Source of the DNA: Azospirillum fermentarium
Lineage (GTDB): Bacteria; Pseudomonadota; Alphaproteobacteria; Azospirillales; Azospirillaceae
Direction of reading: 5' to 3'
Assembly: GCF_025961205.1 (NCBI RefSeq)
Contig: NZ_JAOQNH010000003.1
Location: forward strand, 392,501-456,500
DNA length: 64,000 bases
Positions within the stretch are counted from its first letter, which is position 1, and each line of letters starts with the position of its first letter. Positions 1-8,567 of this stretch are shown here, in pieces. The notes beneath the pieces are model-generated. The model was not told where the DNA came from and did no database searches. It saw only the letters and a list, made by a program, of their open reading frames with translations. Made by a program: the position numbers and the translations under genes.

Positions 1-2
1 TG

Positions 3-1481
3 TCCTTCGTCGCCCCGTCGCCGGTGCTGGCCGGCAAGGCCGACGACACGCTGAACATCGCCTGGGCCGGCGAACTGCCCACGCTCGACCGCTACTTCAA
101 CGTCCTGCGCGAAGGCGAACTCGTCGCCCGCATGGTCTTCGACTCGCTGCTGACCGTCGATCCGCAGACCTTCGACTACAAGCCGTTGCTGGCGTCCTCG
201 TACCGCTTCGCCGACAACCGGACGATCGAGTTCGAACTGCGCCGGGACGTGCGCTTCCACGACGGCCAGCCGTTCGACGCCGACGACGTGGTCTACACGC
301 TGAACCTGATGGCCGACCCGGCGACCAGGGTTCTCAGCCGCCAGAACGTCGACTGGATCGAGAAGGTCGAGAAGATCGACTCCCACAAGGTGCGCCTGAT
401 CATGAAGGCGCCGACGCCGCTGGCCCTGGAGTATCTGGCCGGGCCGCTGCTGATCTATCCGCACGGCTACTATTCCAAGGTCGGCAGCCAGGGCATGGGC
501 CTGCGGCCGGTCGGCACCGGCCCCTACAAGGTGACCGCCTTCGATCCCGGCAAGCGCATCGTCTTCGAGGCCAACCGCGACTATTTCGACGGCAGCCCCA
601 AGGGCCGCCCGGCCATCGGCCGCGTCGTCCAGCGCACCATTCCCGACCAGAACACCCAGATCGCCGAGCTGCTCAGCGGCGGCGTCGATTGGATCTGGAA
701 CGTGCCCAACGACCAGGCGGCCAAGCTCGCGGCGATGCCCAACGTCGTGGTGCAGAACGCGCAGACCATGCGCTTCGGCTATCTGGCGTTCGACGCCTCC
801 AACCGCACCGGCCACGCCGCAGCGGTCAACGACGCCCGGGTCCGGCAGGCGATCGCCCATTCCATCGACCGCAAGACGATCGTCAAGCGGCTGGTCCGCG
901 GCGCCTCGGAGGTTATCGACGCTGTCTGCTTCCCCACCCAGTTCGGCTGCACCCAGCAGGTCGCCACCTACGACTACGACCCTGCCAAGGCGAAGGCGCT
1001 GCTGGCCGAGGCCGGCTATCCCAACGGCCTCGACATCGAGTTCCACGCCTACCGCGACCGTCCCGTCGCCGAGGCGATGATCGGCTACATGAAGGCCGTC
1101 GGCATCAACGCCAAGCTCACCTACCTGCAGTACGAGGCGCTGCGGGACAAGGTTTTCAGCGGCGAGATCGACTTCACCTTCATGTCCTGGGGCTCCTATT
1201 CGATCAACGACGCGGCGGCCAGCGTCAGCCAGTTCTTCAAGGGCTCGAAGGACGACTACGCCCGCGACCCGCAGGTGATCGGCTGGCTGGAGGGTGCGGA
1301 TTCCGCGGTGGACCCGGCGGTGCGCAAGGATCTCTACGGCAAGGCGCTGCGCCGCATCGCCGAACAGGCCTACTGGCTGCCGCTGTTCACCTACAACGTC
1401 AACTACGTCCACAGCAAGGACATCGCCTTTACCCCGACGGCGGACGAGATCCCGCGCTTCTATGCGGTGACCTGGAAGTAA
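3..1481 (+). CDS. ABC transporter periplasmic substrate-binding protein, peptide/nickel type (5' truncated)
   Basis: Family 5 (DppA/OppA-like) extracellular solute-binding protein that would capture an oligopeptide-like or related solute in the periplasm for the permeases encoded just downstream. The reading frame is already open at the left edge; the first visible residues (SFVAPSPVLAGKADD) look like the end of a signal peptide with cleavage near VLA, so the true start lies outside the window and the GTG at 24 is not the start. Family hallmarks seen: an early LRDDVRFHDG-type segment (here LRRDVRFHDGQPFDADDV), a central GTGPYKV motif, and RVRQAIAHSIDRKTIV in the second lobe. About 490 residues are present, near full length for the mature protein. 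It is the first gene of a five-gene import operon, 43 bp upstream of the first permease. The substrate cannot be read from sequence. Confidence 0.93.
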   Translation, partial: SFVAPSPVLAGKADDTLNIAWAGELPTLDRYFNVLREGELVARMVFDSLLTVDPQTFDYKPLLASSYRFADNRTIEFELRRDVRFHDGQPFDADDVVYTLNLMADPATRVLSRQNVDWIEKVEKIDSHKVRLIMKAPTPLALEYLAGPLLIYPHGYYSKVGSQGMGLRPVGTGPYKVTAFDPGKRIVFEANRDYFDGSPKGRPAIGRVVQRTIPDQNTQIAELLSGGVDWIWNVPNDQAAKLAAMPNVVVQNAQTMRFGYLAFDASNRTGHAAAVNDARVRQAIAHSIDRKTIVKRLVRGASEVIDAVCFPTQFGCTQQVATYDYDPAKAKALLAEAGYPNGLDIEFHAYRDRPVAEAMIGYMKAVGINAKLTYLQYEALRDKVFSGEIDFTFMSWGSYSINDAAASVSQFFKGSKDDYARDPQVIGWLEGADSAVDPAVRKDLYGKALRRIAEQAYWLPLFTYNVNYVHSKDIAFTPTADEIPRFYAVTWK

Positions 1482-1524
1482 ACCGGGCACCCTCCGCCTT
1501 CATCTCCCTTCATTGGAGTCCGCC

Positions 1525-2442
1525 ATGCTGGCCTACAGCTTGAAGCGTCTGCTTCTGGCCGTGCTGGTCGCCGTCACGGTTTCCGTCGGATCCTTCGTCC
1601 TGCTGCGCGCGGCGGGGGATCCGGCGGTGGCCATGGCCGGCCATTCCGCCACGGCGTCCGACATCGAGTTCATCCGCGAAACCTACGGCTTCAACCGGCC
1701 CCTGGCCGTCCAGTACGCCGACTGGCTGGTCAAGGCGCTGCAGGGCGATTTCGGGGAAAGCCTGTATTTCCGCATGCCGGTCAGCCGCATGCTGGCCGAC
1801 AAGCTGCCGACCACCATGACGCTGGGCGGGCTGGCGCTGGCCTTCGCGCTGTGCGTCGGGCTGCCGCTCGGCATTGTCGCGGCGATCCGCCCCAACAGCT
1901 GGATCGACCGCACGGCGCTCCTGGTCTCCGTCGTCGGGCAGGCGATGCCGACCTTCTGGTTCGCCCTGGTGCTGGTGGTGCTGTTCAGCATCACCTTTCC
2001 GCTGCTGCCGCCGTCGGGCTCGGGAAGCTGGAAACACTTCGTCATGCCGACCGTGGTGCTCGGCTACTACGCCACCCCGGCGATCATGCGGCTGACGCGG
2101 GCGGGCATGCTGGAGGTGCTGGCCTCCGACTACATCCGCACGGCGCGGGCCAAGGGGCTGCACCCGGCGGTGGTCCTGCTCAAGCACGCCCTGCGCAACG
2201 CCGTCATCCCGGTGGTCAGCCTGTCGGCGGTGCAGTTCGGCTTCATGCTGGGCGGCTCGGTGGTGGTGGAGACGGTGTTCGCGCTGCACGGCACCGGCCA
2301 GCTCGCCTGGGAATCGATCAGCCGCTCGGACCTGCCGACGGTGCAGGCCATCGTGCTGGTGCTCTCCGGCCTCTACGTCGTCCTCAGCCTGATCGCCGAC
2401 CTTCTCAACGCGTGGCTCGACCCGCGCATCCGGGTGGCTTGA
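1525..2442 (+). CDS. ABC transporter permease, DppB/OppB type
   Basis: Inner-membrane permease of the DppB/GsiC type (305 aa) that pairs with the next gene to form the import channel. It shows an N-terminal membrane segment (LLLAVLVAVTVSVGSFVLL), the long periplasmic insert typical of this half (YGFNRPLAVQYADWLVKALQGD region), then five further hydrophobic segments, and the cytoplasmic EAA loop around YIRTARAKGLHPAVVLLKHA that contacts the ATPase. I chose the ATG at 1525 over an in-frame TTG at 1513 because a GGAG ribosome-binding site at 1515-1518 sits 6 bases before it. The stop codon is immediately followed by the ATG of the second permease, indicating one transcript. Confidence 0.95.
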   Translation: MLAYSLKRLLLAVLVAVTVSVGSFVLLRAAGDPAVAMAGHSATASDIEFIRETYGFNRPLAVQYADWLVKALQGDFGESLYFRMPVSRMLADKLPTTMTLGGLALAFALCVGLPLGIVAAIRPNSWIDRTALLVSVVGQAMPTFWFALVLVVLFSITFPLLPPSGSGSWKHFVMPTVVLGYYATPAIMRLTRAGMLEVLASDYIRTARAKGLHPAVVLLKHALRNAVIPVVSLSAVQFGFMLGGSVVVETVFALHGTGQLAWESISRSDLPTVQAIVLVLSGLYVVLSLIADLLNAWLDPRIRVA

Positions 2443-3357
2443 ATGACCATGACCGAAACCGTCCGGGCACCGGCCGCTCCGGCCGCCGCTCCGCCGCCGC
2501 CGACCCCCGGGCAGATCCTGCGCCGCCGCATCCTCGGCCACTGGAGTCTGCTGGGCGGGCTCGCCGTGCTCGGCCTGATCCTCCTGCTCGCCGTGCTGGC
2601 TCCCCTCGTCTCGCCCGACGATCCCTACCGGCAGGATCTCGTGGAGCGGCTGGTGCCGCCGGTGTGGAACGCCGAGGGAAGCTGGGCCCACCCGTTCGGC
2701 ACCGACCACCTCGGCCGCGACTATCTCAGCCGGCTGCTGTACGGCGCCCGCGTGTCGCTGCTGATCGGCTTCGCCGCGGCGCTCGGCTCCGGGGTGATCG
2801 GCACGGCGCTCGGCATCTGCGCCGGCTATTTCCGCGGGCGCGTCGATATGCTGGTGACCTTTCTGGTGACCGTGCGGTTGTCCACCCCGGTGGTGCTGGT
2901 GGCGCTGGCGGTGGTGGCGCTGTTCGGCGGCTCGCTGGAGGTGGTCATCCTGGTGTTGAGCGCACTGCTGTGGGATCGCTTCGCCATCGTCATGCGCACC
3001 TCCACCATCCAGGCCACCAGCCAGGACTATGTGCTGGCGGCGCAGGCGGTGGGCTGCTCGGTGCCGCGCATCGTCTTCGGCGAGATCCTGCCGAACGTGC
3101 TCAACAACCTCATCATCGTCGCCACGCTGGAGATGGCGCACGCCATCCTGCTGGAAGCGGCGCTGTCGTTCCTCGGCCTGGGCGTGCAGCCGCCGCTGCC
3201 GTCCTGGGGCCTGATGGTCGCCGAGGGGCGCGCCAACCTCTTCTTCGAACCCTGGCTCATCGCCATTCCGGGCGTCGCCCTGTTCCTGCTGGTGCTGGCC
3301 ATCAATCTGGTCGGCGACGGCATCCGCGACGTTACCGCCCCGGACGGCCGCACGTGA
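2443..3357 (+). CDS. ABC transporter permease, DppC/OppC type
   Basis: Second inner-membrane permease (304 aa) of the same importer. After a proline/alanine-rich cytoplasmic leader it has the DppC-type N-terminal helix (HWSLLGGLAVLGLILLLAVL), then the family motif HPFGTDHLGRDYLSRLLYGARVSL, five more membrane segments, and an EAA loop near QDYVLAAQAVGCSVPRIVFGE. The C-terminal ALSFLGLGVQPPLPSWG is a hallmark of this permease class. The start codon abuts the stop of the preceding permease with no gap, and the first ATPase follows 10 bp after the stop. Typical length for the family. Confidence 0.95.
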   Translation: MTMTETVRAPAAPAAAPPPPTPGQILRRRILGHWSLLGGLAVLGLILLLAVLAPLVSPDDPYRQDLVERLVPPVWNAEGSWAHPFGTDHLGRDYLSRLLYGARVSLLIGFAAALGSGVIGTALGICAGYFRGRVDMLVTFLVTVRLSTPVVLVALAVVALFGGSLEVVILVLSALLWDRFAIVMRTSTIQATSQDYVLAAQAVGCSVPRIVFGEILPNVLNNLIIVATLEMAHAILLEAALSFLGLGVQPPLPSWGLMVAEGRANLFFEPWLIAIPGVALFLLVLAINLVGDGIRDVTAPDGRT

Positions 3358-3367
3358 GGTCCCCGTC

Positions 3368-4342
3368 ATGACCCCCATCCTCGACGTCGAAGGGCTGTGC
3401 GTCGATATCCCGACGCCGGCCGGAACCCTGCACGCCGTCCGCGATGTCTCCTTCCAGGTCGGCAAGGGCGAGATCCTCTGCATCGTCGGCGAGTCCGGCT
3501 GCGGAAAGTCGCTGACCTCGCTGGCTCTCATGGACCTGCTGCCGGCGCGCGCCCGGCGCGGTGCCCGGCGGCTGTCCTTCGCCGGCACCGACCTGGGCAC
3601 CCTGTCGCCCCGGGCGATGCGCAGCCTGCGCGGCAACCGCATGGCGATGATCTTCCAGGAGCCGATGACCTCGCTCAACCCGGCCTTCACCATCGGCAAC
3701 CAGATGGCCGAGGCGCTGCGCTGCCACGCCCGCGTCAGCACGGCCGAGGCGCGCGAGCGGGCGGCCGAGCTGCTGGCGCTGGTCGGCGTTCCCGCCGGGC
3801 GGGATCGGCTGAACCAGTACCCGCACCAGCTTTCCGGCGGCCTGCGGCAGCGGGTGATGATCGCCATGGCGCTGATGGGCTCGCCCGACCTGCTCATCGC
3901 CGACGAGCCGACGACCGCGCTGGACGTCACCATCCAGGCGCAGATCCTGCACCTGCTGGAGGAACTGCGCGACCGCACCGGGCTGTCGATCATCCTCATC
4001 ACCCACGACCTCGGCGTCGTGGCCCAGCTCGCCGACCGGGTTGTCGTCATGTACGCCGGTTCGGTGGTGGAGGAGGGGCCGGTGGACGCGGTTTTCGGCC
4101 AGCCGGCCCATCCCTACACGCGGGGCCTGCTGGACTGCGTTCCGGTTCCCGGACGCACGCCGCCGGGCTCGCTCCTGGGCTCGATCCCCGGCGTCGTGCC
4201 GAGCCTGATCGGCGCGATCCCCGGCTGCCCCTTCGCGGCCCGGTGCGGCTTCGCCTCGGACGCCTGTCTGACCCGTCCCCCACCCCTGCGGCCGGCCGGC
4301 GCCGGCCGCAGCTTCCGTTGCGTCCTGGAGGGCTCGGCATGA
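3368..4342 (+). CDS. ABC transporter ATP-binding protein, DppD/OppD type
   Basis: One of the two non-identical ATPases (324 aa) powering the importer at the cytoplasmic face. Walker A is GESGCGKSLTSL, the ABC signature is LSGGLRQRVMIAMAL, Walker B is DLLIADEPTTALD, followed by the switch histidine in LITHDLGVV. The C-terminal Oligo_HPY extension specific to this subfamily is present (HPYTRGLLDCVPVPGR) together with the cysteine-containing tail (CPFAARCGFASDAC), which in DppD/OppD relatives binds an Fe-S cluster. The last codons overlap the ATG of the next ATPase gene (ATGA), so the two subunits are probably translationally coupled. Confidence 0.95.
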   Translation: MTPILDVEGLCVDIPTPAGTLHAVRDVSFQVGKGEILCIVGESGCGKSLTSLALMDLLPARARRGARRLSFAGTDLGTLSPRAMRSLRGNRMAMIFQEPMTSLNPAFTIGNQMAEALRCHARVSTAEARERAAELLALVGVPAGRDRLNQYPHQLSGGLRQRVMIAMALMGSPDLLIADEPTTALDVTIQAQILHLLEELRDRTGLSIILITHDLGVVAQLADRVVVMYAGSVVEEGPVDAVFGQPAHPYTRGLLDCVPVPGRTPPGSLLGSIPGVVPSLIGAIPGCPFAARCGFASDACLTRPPPLRPAGAGRSFRCVLEGSA

Positions 4343-5358
4343 TCCCCGTCACCATTCCCGGCCCGGAGCGGGCCCTGTCCACCCAAGCCGTCCTCGAACT
4401 GCGGGGCGTCAGCCACACCTTTCAGGTCCGCCGCTCGCCGTTCCGCCGGAGCGTGCCGCTGCGCGCGGTGGACGACGTGTCGCTGTGCGTGCACCGGGGC
4501 GAGGTGCTGGGGCTGGTCGGCGAGTCCGGCTGCGGCAAGAGCACCTTGTCCAGGATCCTGCTGGGCCTCCTGCCGCCCAGCGCCGGCGAGGTGCTGCTCG
4601 ACGGCGCCGCGGTGGCGGGGACCGGGCAGGCGGCGTTCGCCCGGCGGGTCCAGCCGGTGTTCCAGGATCCCTATTCGTCGCTGAACCCGCGCAAGACCGT
4701 CGCTCAGATCATCGGCCTGCCGCTGGCGGTGCACGGCATCGGCGACCGTGCGGGCCGGCGTCAGGCGGTCGCCGCCATGCTCGACCGCGTCGGGCTGCCG
4801 CGGCGCGTCCTGGACACCTACCCCAAGCAGCTTTCCGGCGGCCAGCGGCAGCGCGTCGCCATCGCCCGCGCCCTGATCATGCGCCCCGAGGTGGTGGTCT
4901 GCGACGAGCCGACCTCGGCCCTTGACGTCTCGGTGCAGGCACAGATCCTCAACCTGCTGATCGAGCTGCGCCGCGAGTTCGACCTCGGCATGCTGATGAT
5001 CAGCCACAACCTCGCGGTCATCGAGCACATGGCGACCTGGATCGCCGTCATGTATCTCGGCCGCATCGTCGAATCCGGGCCGACCCGCGCGATCTTCGAG
5101 CAGCCGCGGCATCCCTACACGCGGGCGCTGCTCCAGTCGGTGCTGACGACCGTTCCCGGCCACGGCATCCCCGATCCGTTGCCGGGAACCGCGATCCCCA
5201 ACCCGGTGGACCGCCCGTCCGGCTGCGCCTTCCACCCGCGCTGCCCGCTGGCGACCGACCAGTGCCGCACCGTCCCGCCGCCGCGCGCCGCCGGCGCCGG
5301 CCGCGGCGGGTTCGTCGAGTGCCATCTGTCCCCGGCCGGCGGCGCGGAGGCAACATGA
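4339..5358 (+). CDS. ABC transporter ATP-binding protein, DppF/OppF type
   Basis: Second ATPase (339 aa) of the importer. Walker A GESGCGKSTLSRILLG, signature LSGGQRQRVAIARAL, Walker B VVVCDEPTSALD, switch histidine in MISHNLAVIEHMA, then the Oligo_HPY C-terminus (HPYTRALLQSVL) and cysteine tail (CAFHPRCPLATDQC). The open frame continues several hundred codons upstream inside dppD, but homology starts at the ATG at 4339, which overlaps the dppD stop as ATGA; that is the start chosen. The stop likewise overlaps the ATG of the following hydrolase gene. Confidence 0.94.
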   Translation: MIPVTIPGPERALSTQAVLELRGVSHTFQVRRSPFRRSVPLRAVDDVSLCVHRGEVLGLVGESGCGKSTLSRILLGLLPPSAGEVLLDGAAVAGTGQAAFARRVQPVFQDPYSSLNPRKTVAQIIGLPLAVHGIGDRAGRRQAVAAMLDRVGLPRRVLDTYPKQLSGGQRQRVAIARALIMRPEVVVCDEPTSALDVSVQAQILNLLIELRREFDLGMLMISHNLAVIEHMATWIAVMYLGRIVESGPTRAIFEQPRHPYTRALLQSVLTTVPGHGIPDPLPGTAIPNPVDRPSGCAFHPRCPLATDQCRTVPPPRAAGAGRGGFVECHLSPAGGAEAT

Positions 5359-6344
5359 CCATGACTTGGGGCAACTACGGCGGTCCGCACGCCCTCGTCA
5401 CCGACGAGCGCCACATCCCGGCCAAGGATGCCGGAATCCAGCTCTACCTGCGCAACAAGCGCCCCGCCGGCGCCGCGGCGTTCGGGCCGGAGCGCACGGT
5501 GCTGCTGGTGCACGGCTCCAGCTACCCGGCCCACACCGCCTTCGACCTGGCCCTCGACGGCATGTCGTGGATGGACTACATCGCCGGACGGGGCTTCGAC
5601 GTCCATTGCCTGGACCTGCGCGGCTTCGGGCGCTCCACCCGCCCGCCGGAAATGGACCGCGCCGCCGCCGCGGGGGAGCCGGTCGTGGACACCCGCACCG
5701 CCCTGCGCGACGTCGCCGCCGCCGTGGAGCACATCCTGGAGAGCCGCTCCATCGACCGGCTCTGCCTGATCGGCTGGTCGTGGGGCGCCACGCTGGTCGG
5801 CGCCTACACCGCCGAGCACGGCGAGCGCGTGGAACGGCTGGTGCTCTACGCCCCGCAATGGCTGCGCGACACCCCGCACCCGGCGGGCGGCCGCACGCCG
5901 CTGGGCGCCTACCGCACCATCACGCGGGCGGACGCCCGGCAGCGCTGGCTGTCCGGCGTGCCGGAGGACCGGCGGGACGCGCTGGTGCCGCCGGCGTGGT
6001 TCGACGCCTGGGCCAGCGCGACTTTCGCCTCCGACGCCGTGGGCGCGGCGCAGGAGCCGCCGGTCATCCGCGCCCCGAACGGGAACATCGCGGACTCCAT
6101 GACCTACTGGTGCTCCGGGCGGCCGCTCTACGACCCCGGGCGGATCCAGGCCCCCACGCTGGTGGTGGTCGGCGCCTGGGATGCCGACACCCCGGTCGCA
6201 ATGGCCGAGCAGGTCTTCCGGGGGCTGGGGGCGTCCCATCGCCGCATGGTGGTGATCGGCGACGCCACCCATACCGTCCTGCTGGAGCGCAACCGCATGC
6301 AGCTGTTCGGCGAGACGCAACTTTTCCTCGAAGAGCAGGGGTGA
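5355..6344 (+). CDS. Alpha/beta hydrolase family protein
   Basis: Cytoplasmic alpha/beta-fold hydrolase of 329 aa with no signal peptide. Seen in sequence: an oxyanion-hole region LLVHGSSYP near residue 51, the nucleophile elbow GWSWG with Ser142, an acidic residue in GAWDADTP, and a late histidine in DATHTV, forming a plausible Ser-Asp-His triad. The ATG at 5355 has a strong GGAGG site at 5346-5350 and overlaps the stop of the dppF-like gene, so it is part of the transport operon; a longer upstream frame has no homology. The likely role is hydrolysis of an ester or amide bond in the compound imported by the ABC system, but that is inference from position; the substrate is unknown. Confidence 0.88.
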   Translation: MTMTWGNYGGPHALVTDERHIPAKDAGIQLYLRNKRPAGAAAFGPERTVLLVHGSSYPAHTAFDLALDGMSWMDYIAGRGFDVHCLDLRGFGRSTRPPEMDRAAAAGEPVVDTRTALRDVAAAVEHILESRSIDRLCLIGWSWGATLVGAYTAEHGERVERLVLYAPQWLRDTPHPAGGRTPLGAYRTITRADARQRWLSGVPEDRRDALVPPAWFDAWASATFASDAVGAAQEPPVIRAPNGNIADSMTYWCSGRPLYDPGRIQAPTLVVVGAWDADTPVAMAEQVFRGLGASHRRMVVIGDATHTVLLERNRMQLFGETQLFLEEQG

Positions 6345-6348
6345 GGCG

Positions 6349-7500
6349 ATGAGGATCGTCGTCGCCCCGGACTCCTTCAAGGGATCGCTGAGCGCCGCCG
6401 GGGCGGCGGCGGCGATCGCCCGCGGCCTGGCCGCGGTGCTGCCCGACGCGGAGGTGGTCACGCTTCCCATGGCCGACGGCGGGGAGGGCACCGTCGATGC
6501 CTTTCTCGCTCTCCTCGGCGGCGTGCGGAAAGCCGTCACGGTGGGGGATCCCTTCGGCCGGCCGGTCGAGGCCGGTTTCGGCTGGATGCCCGACGCCCGG
6601 CTGGCGGTGATCGAGGTTGCTGCGGCATCCGGGCTGCCGTTGCTCGCCGGCGAGCGTTTGGATCCCTTGCGCGCCTCGACGTTCGGGACCGGGCAACTCG
6701 TCCGCGCGGCGCTCGATCTGGGCGCGCAGGCCATCATCATCGGTCTCGGCGGCAGCGCCACCGTCGATGGCGGCAGCGGTTTCCTGGAGGCGCTCGGCGC
6801 CCGCTTCCTCGATGCCGGCGGGCAGCCGCTGCGGGGATCCGGTGGCGCCCTGCCGCGCATCGCCCGCGTCGATCTCGCGGGCCTCGATGGCCGCCTGCAT
6901 CAGGTGGCCATCACCTCGGCCTGTGATGTCACCAACCCACTCCTTGGGCCGGCGGGCGCGGTGCGGGTCTTCGGCCCGCAGAAGGGCGCCGATGCGGAAG
7001 CGCAGGACGCGCTGGAGGCCGGCATGGCCCGCTATGCGGACGCGGTGTGTGCGGCGGTCAGCCGCGACGCGCGCGCGATGGCAGGCGCCGGTGCGGCCGG
7101 CGGCCTCGGCTTCGCGCTTGCGGGGGTTCTGGGGGCGGACCTCGCCAGCGGCTTCACGCTCATCGCCGATCTCGGCCGCCTGCGCGCGGTGATCGCGTCC
7201 GCCGATCTGGTGGTGACGGGCGAGGGGCGGCTCGACACGCAATCGCTCGGCGGCAAGGTGCCGGTGGGCGTGGCGCGCCTCGCCGCGCCGGCTGGCGTGC
7301 CGGTGGTGGCCTTCGCCGGCAGCCTTGCCGGCGACGTGGACGCCTTCCGCGGGGAAGGCATCACGCTGGCGCTGCCCATCGTTGACGCCCCGATGCCCCT
7401 GGAGCGGGCCATGGCCGACGCCGAAGCCCTGCTGGAAAGGGCGGCCAGCCGTTTTGCCCGGGCGCTCGCGCTGGGGCATGGCCTGGGGCGTGCGCCATGA
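6349..7500 (+). CDS. Glycerate kinase (GlxK/GarK family)
   Basis: Glycerate kinase of the type I bacterial family (383 aa), which phosphorylates glycerate with ATP so that it enters central metabolism. It begins with the family signature MRIVVAPDSFKGSLSA, followed by PMADGGEGTVDAF, GLGGSATVDGGSGF and a late VVTGEGRLDTQSLGGKVPVGV, all characteristic. Length is normal. The gene starts 4 bp after the hydrolase stop and closes the ABC operon; together the genes suggest uptake and breakdown of a compound that yields glycerate, which is inference. It ends 86 bp before an insertion-sequence relic. Confidence 0.93.
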   Translation: MRIVVAPDSFKGSLSAAGAAAAIARGLAAVLPDAEVVTLPMADGGEGTVDAFLALLGGVRKAVTVGDPFGRPVEAGFGWMPDARLAVIEVAAASGLPLLAGERLDPLRASTFGTGQLVRAALDLGAQAIIIGLGGSATVDGGSGFLEALGARFLDAGGQPLRGSGGALPRIARVDLAGLDGRLHQVAITSACDVTNPLLGPAGAVRVFGPQKGADAEAQDALEAGMARYADAVCAAVSRDARAMAGAGAAGGLGFALAGVLGADLASGFTLIADLGRLRAVIASADLVVTGEGRLDTQSLGGKVPVGVARLAAPAGVPVVAFAGSLAGDVDAFRGEGITLALPIVDAPMPLERAMADAEALLERAASRFARALALGHGLGRAP

Positions 7501-7586
7501 TCCCCGGGCGGCGTTTCTGATGGCGCTTGTACCGCCACGCGGCGTACGGCGGTGGCCAGACGCATCGGCATCAAGAAAGCGAAGGT

Positions 7587-7615
7587 TGGACTTGCCCTGG
7601 AAAAGTGGAGAGCCA
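7587..7615. repeat. Left terminal inverted repeat of the IS3-family relic
   Basis: This 29-bp end starts TGGACTTGCCC and ends GAGAGCCA; its reverse complement recurs at 8153-8181 with a single difference (G versus T at the eighth base). TG...CA termini are usual for IS3-family ends. Confidence 0.85.
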
Positions 7616-8105
7616 TTTGCTCGCAGTCAGGCAAGCCGCCTCGAACTGGATGGGGCTTTTGTAACCCAAGGCAGTATGGCGCCGCTTGGGATTATCGAAA
7701 CCGTCGATGAATATGCCAACCGCACATTCGGCTTGCCATCGTGACAGAAAAACCATTCTCCAGATCAGCTCAGATTTCAGGATTTTCTGATGCTCGTCCG
7801 AACAATATTGACTGCTCCCGTCGGAGTGATGCACCAGACCGGGTTCTGGCACGCAGCAAGGCTGTTATCGCCAGGTTCTTCTTCATATGGTCGCTGACCG
7901 CCCAGCCAACCACACGCCGTGAGTAGAGGTCGATCACCACGGCCAGGGACAGCCACCCCTGCGCCGCCCGCAGGACACACCCGCTGCTTTCAATTCAGCA
8001 TTCAGGCGGGGGCTCCCGCAGGTCTCATGCGAAAGTTTGAAACGATGACGGATATGCGCCAGCAAAACCATGTCAGCATGGTGCCGAAGATTCCGACGTG
8101 ATCTT
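7590..8105 (-). pseudogene. Transposase OrfB fragments (IS3 family, rve integrase domain), multiply deleted
   Basis: Reading on the minus strand, recognisable OrfB pieces occur in order but in shifting frames: LLAHIRHRFKLSHETCGSPR (around 8060-8000), then QGWLSLAVVIDLYSRRVVGW and AVSDHMKKNLAITALLRAR (around 7950-7850), then PEPGLVHHSDGSSQYCSDEH (around 7845-7790) fused to KSELIWRMVFLSRWQAECAV and NPKRRHTALGYKSPIQFE (to about 7625). Compared with intact relatives there is a deletion between the HTH-side segment and the first catalytic block, a frameshift before the HHSD block, and a deletion removing the NCYDNA...F(F/K)KT region with its third acidic catalytic residue. OrfA is not recognisable. 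The product cannot be active. Confidence 0.85.
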
Positions 8106-8152
8106 CGTCGGCTTCACACCAACACCTCCATCAGACCAAAATTTTAGGCCGA

Positions 8153-8181
8153 TGGCTCTCCACTTTTCCAGGGAAAGTCCA
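8153..8181. repeat. Right terminal inverted repeat of the IS3-family relic
   Basis: Reverse complement of the repeat at 7587-7615 with one mismatch. It lies at the 3' end of the minus-strand unknown frame that comes in from 8358. Confidence 0.85.
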
Positions 8182-8358
8182 TTCCGCGTCTTGGCGATCG
8201 CGCAGGCGGCGCAGCAGATCGGCCTGCTTTTCCTCGGGTGAGGTCCACATCCCGAGCTTTGCCGCCGTCAACTGCGCAAGGAGCTCGGCGAACTGCCCGG
8301 TCTTGATGCTGGACGTCATGCTATGCCAGAAAGCCGAAATTGGATGAGAGCGCCACAC
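8182..8358 (-). pseudogene. Truncated unknown reading frame cut by the IS relic
   Basis: On the minus strand an open frame begins near 8358 and reads MTSSIKTGQFAELLAQL and EEKQADLLRRLRDRQDAEW before running into the insertion-sequence end at 8181, after which it encodes only transposon-derived residues. The charged, helical composition looks like real coding sequence, but I do not recognise a family and no continuation is evident on the far side of the IS (7501-7586). Probably the remaining part of a gene interrupted by the insertion; it could also be a chance frame. Confidence 0.3.
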
Positions 8359-8440
8359 GATTTCTCCCGCTGGTAGGTTGGAGAGGTCATCCCCTTAAAG
8401 AAAGCGAAGTGATTACCATATTGTGCCCATGAAACGAGAG

Positions 8441-8462
8441 ACGGGCCGGCAAGCCGACCCGT
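8441..8462 (-). terminator. Candidate rho-independent terminator after glnA
   Basis: Minus-strand hairpin of ten pairs (ACGGGTCGGC with its complement, one G-U pair) with a two-base tip, followed on that strand by the pyrimidine-rich CTCTCGTTTC. It lies about 105 bp beyond the glnA stop and is the only strong stem in that gap. Confidence 0.5.
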
Positions 8463-8567
8463 TTCCACGTTAGACATCCGAGAATGTGGCTGTTGATTTT
8501 CCTTGGGTTTCTTTGCGCCGGATTTAGCGTAAAACTCTAGCGCCCCCAACGAAATCAACAACTTACA

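Larger units (their letters stand above)
7587..8181 (-). mobile_element. Decayed IS3-family insertion sequence (595 bp, both terminal repeats retained)
   Basis: A 595-bp segment bounded by 29-bp inverted repeats that match at 28 of 29 positions and begin TGGACTT/end AAGTCCA. Between them, on the minus strand, lie pieces of an IS3-type OrfB transposase in different frames. A complete IS3 element is about twice this length, so large parts are lost. No matching target-site duplication is visible: bases before the left repeat read AGGT and those after the right repeat read TTCC. It separates the glycerate kinase operon from glnA. Confidence 0.85.

Noticed and set aside
1510..4050. Open frame of 846 codons on the minus strand opposite the permease and ATPase genes
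   Set aside because: Low-complexity His/Gln/Arg/Asp-rich translation typical of the antisense of G+C-rich genes; both permeases and the ATPase on the plus strand have clear family motifs.
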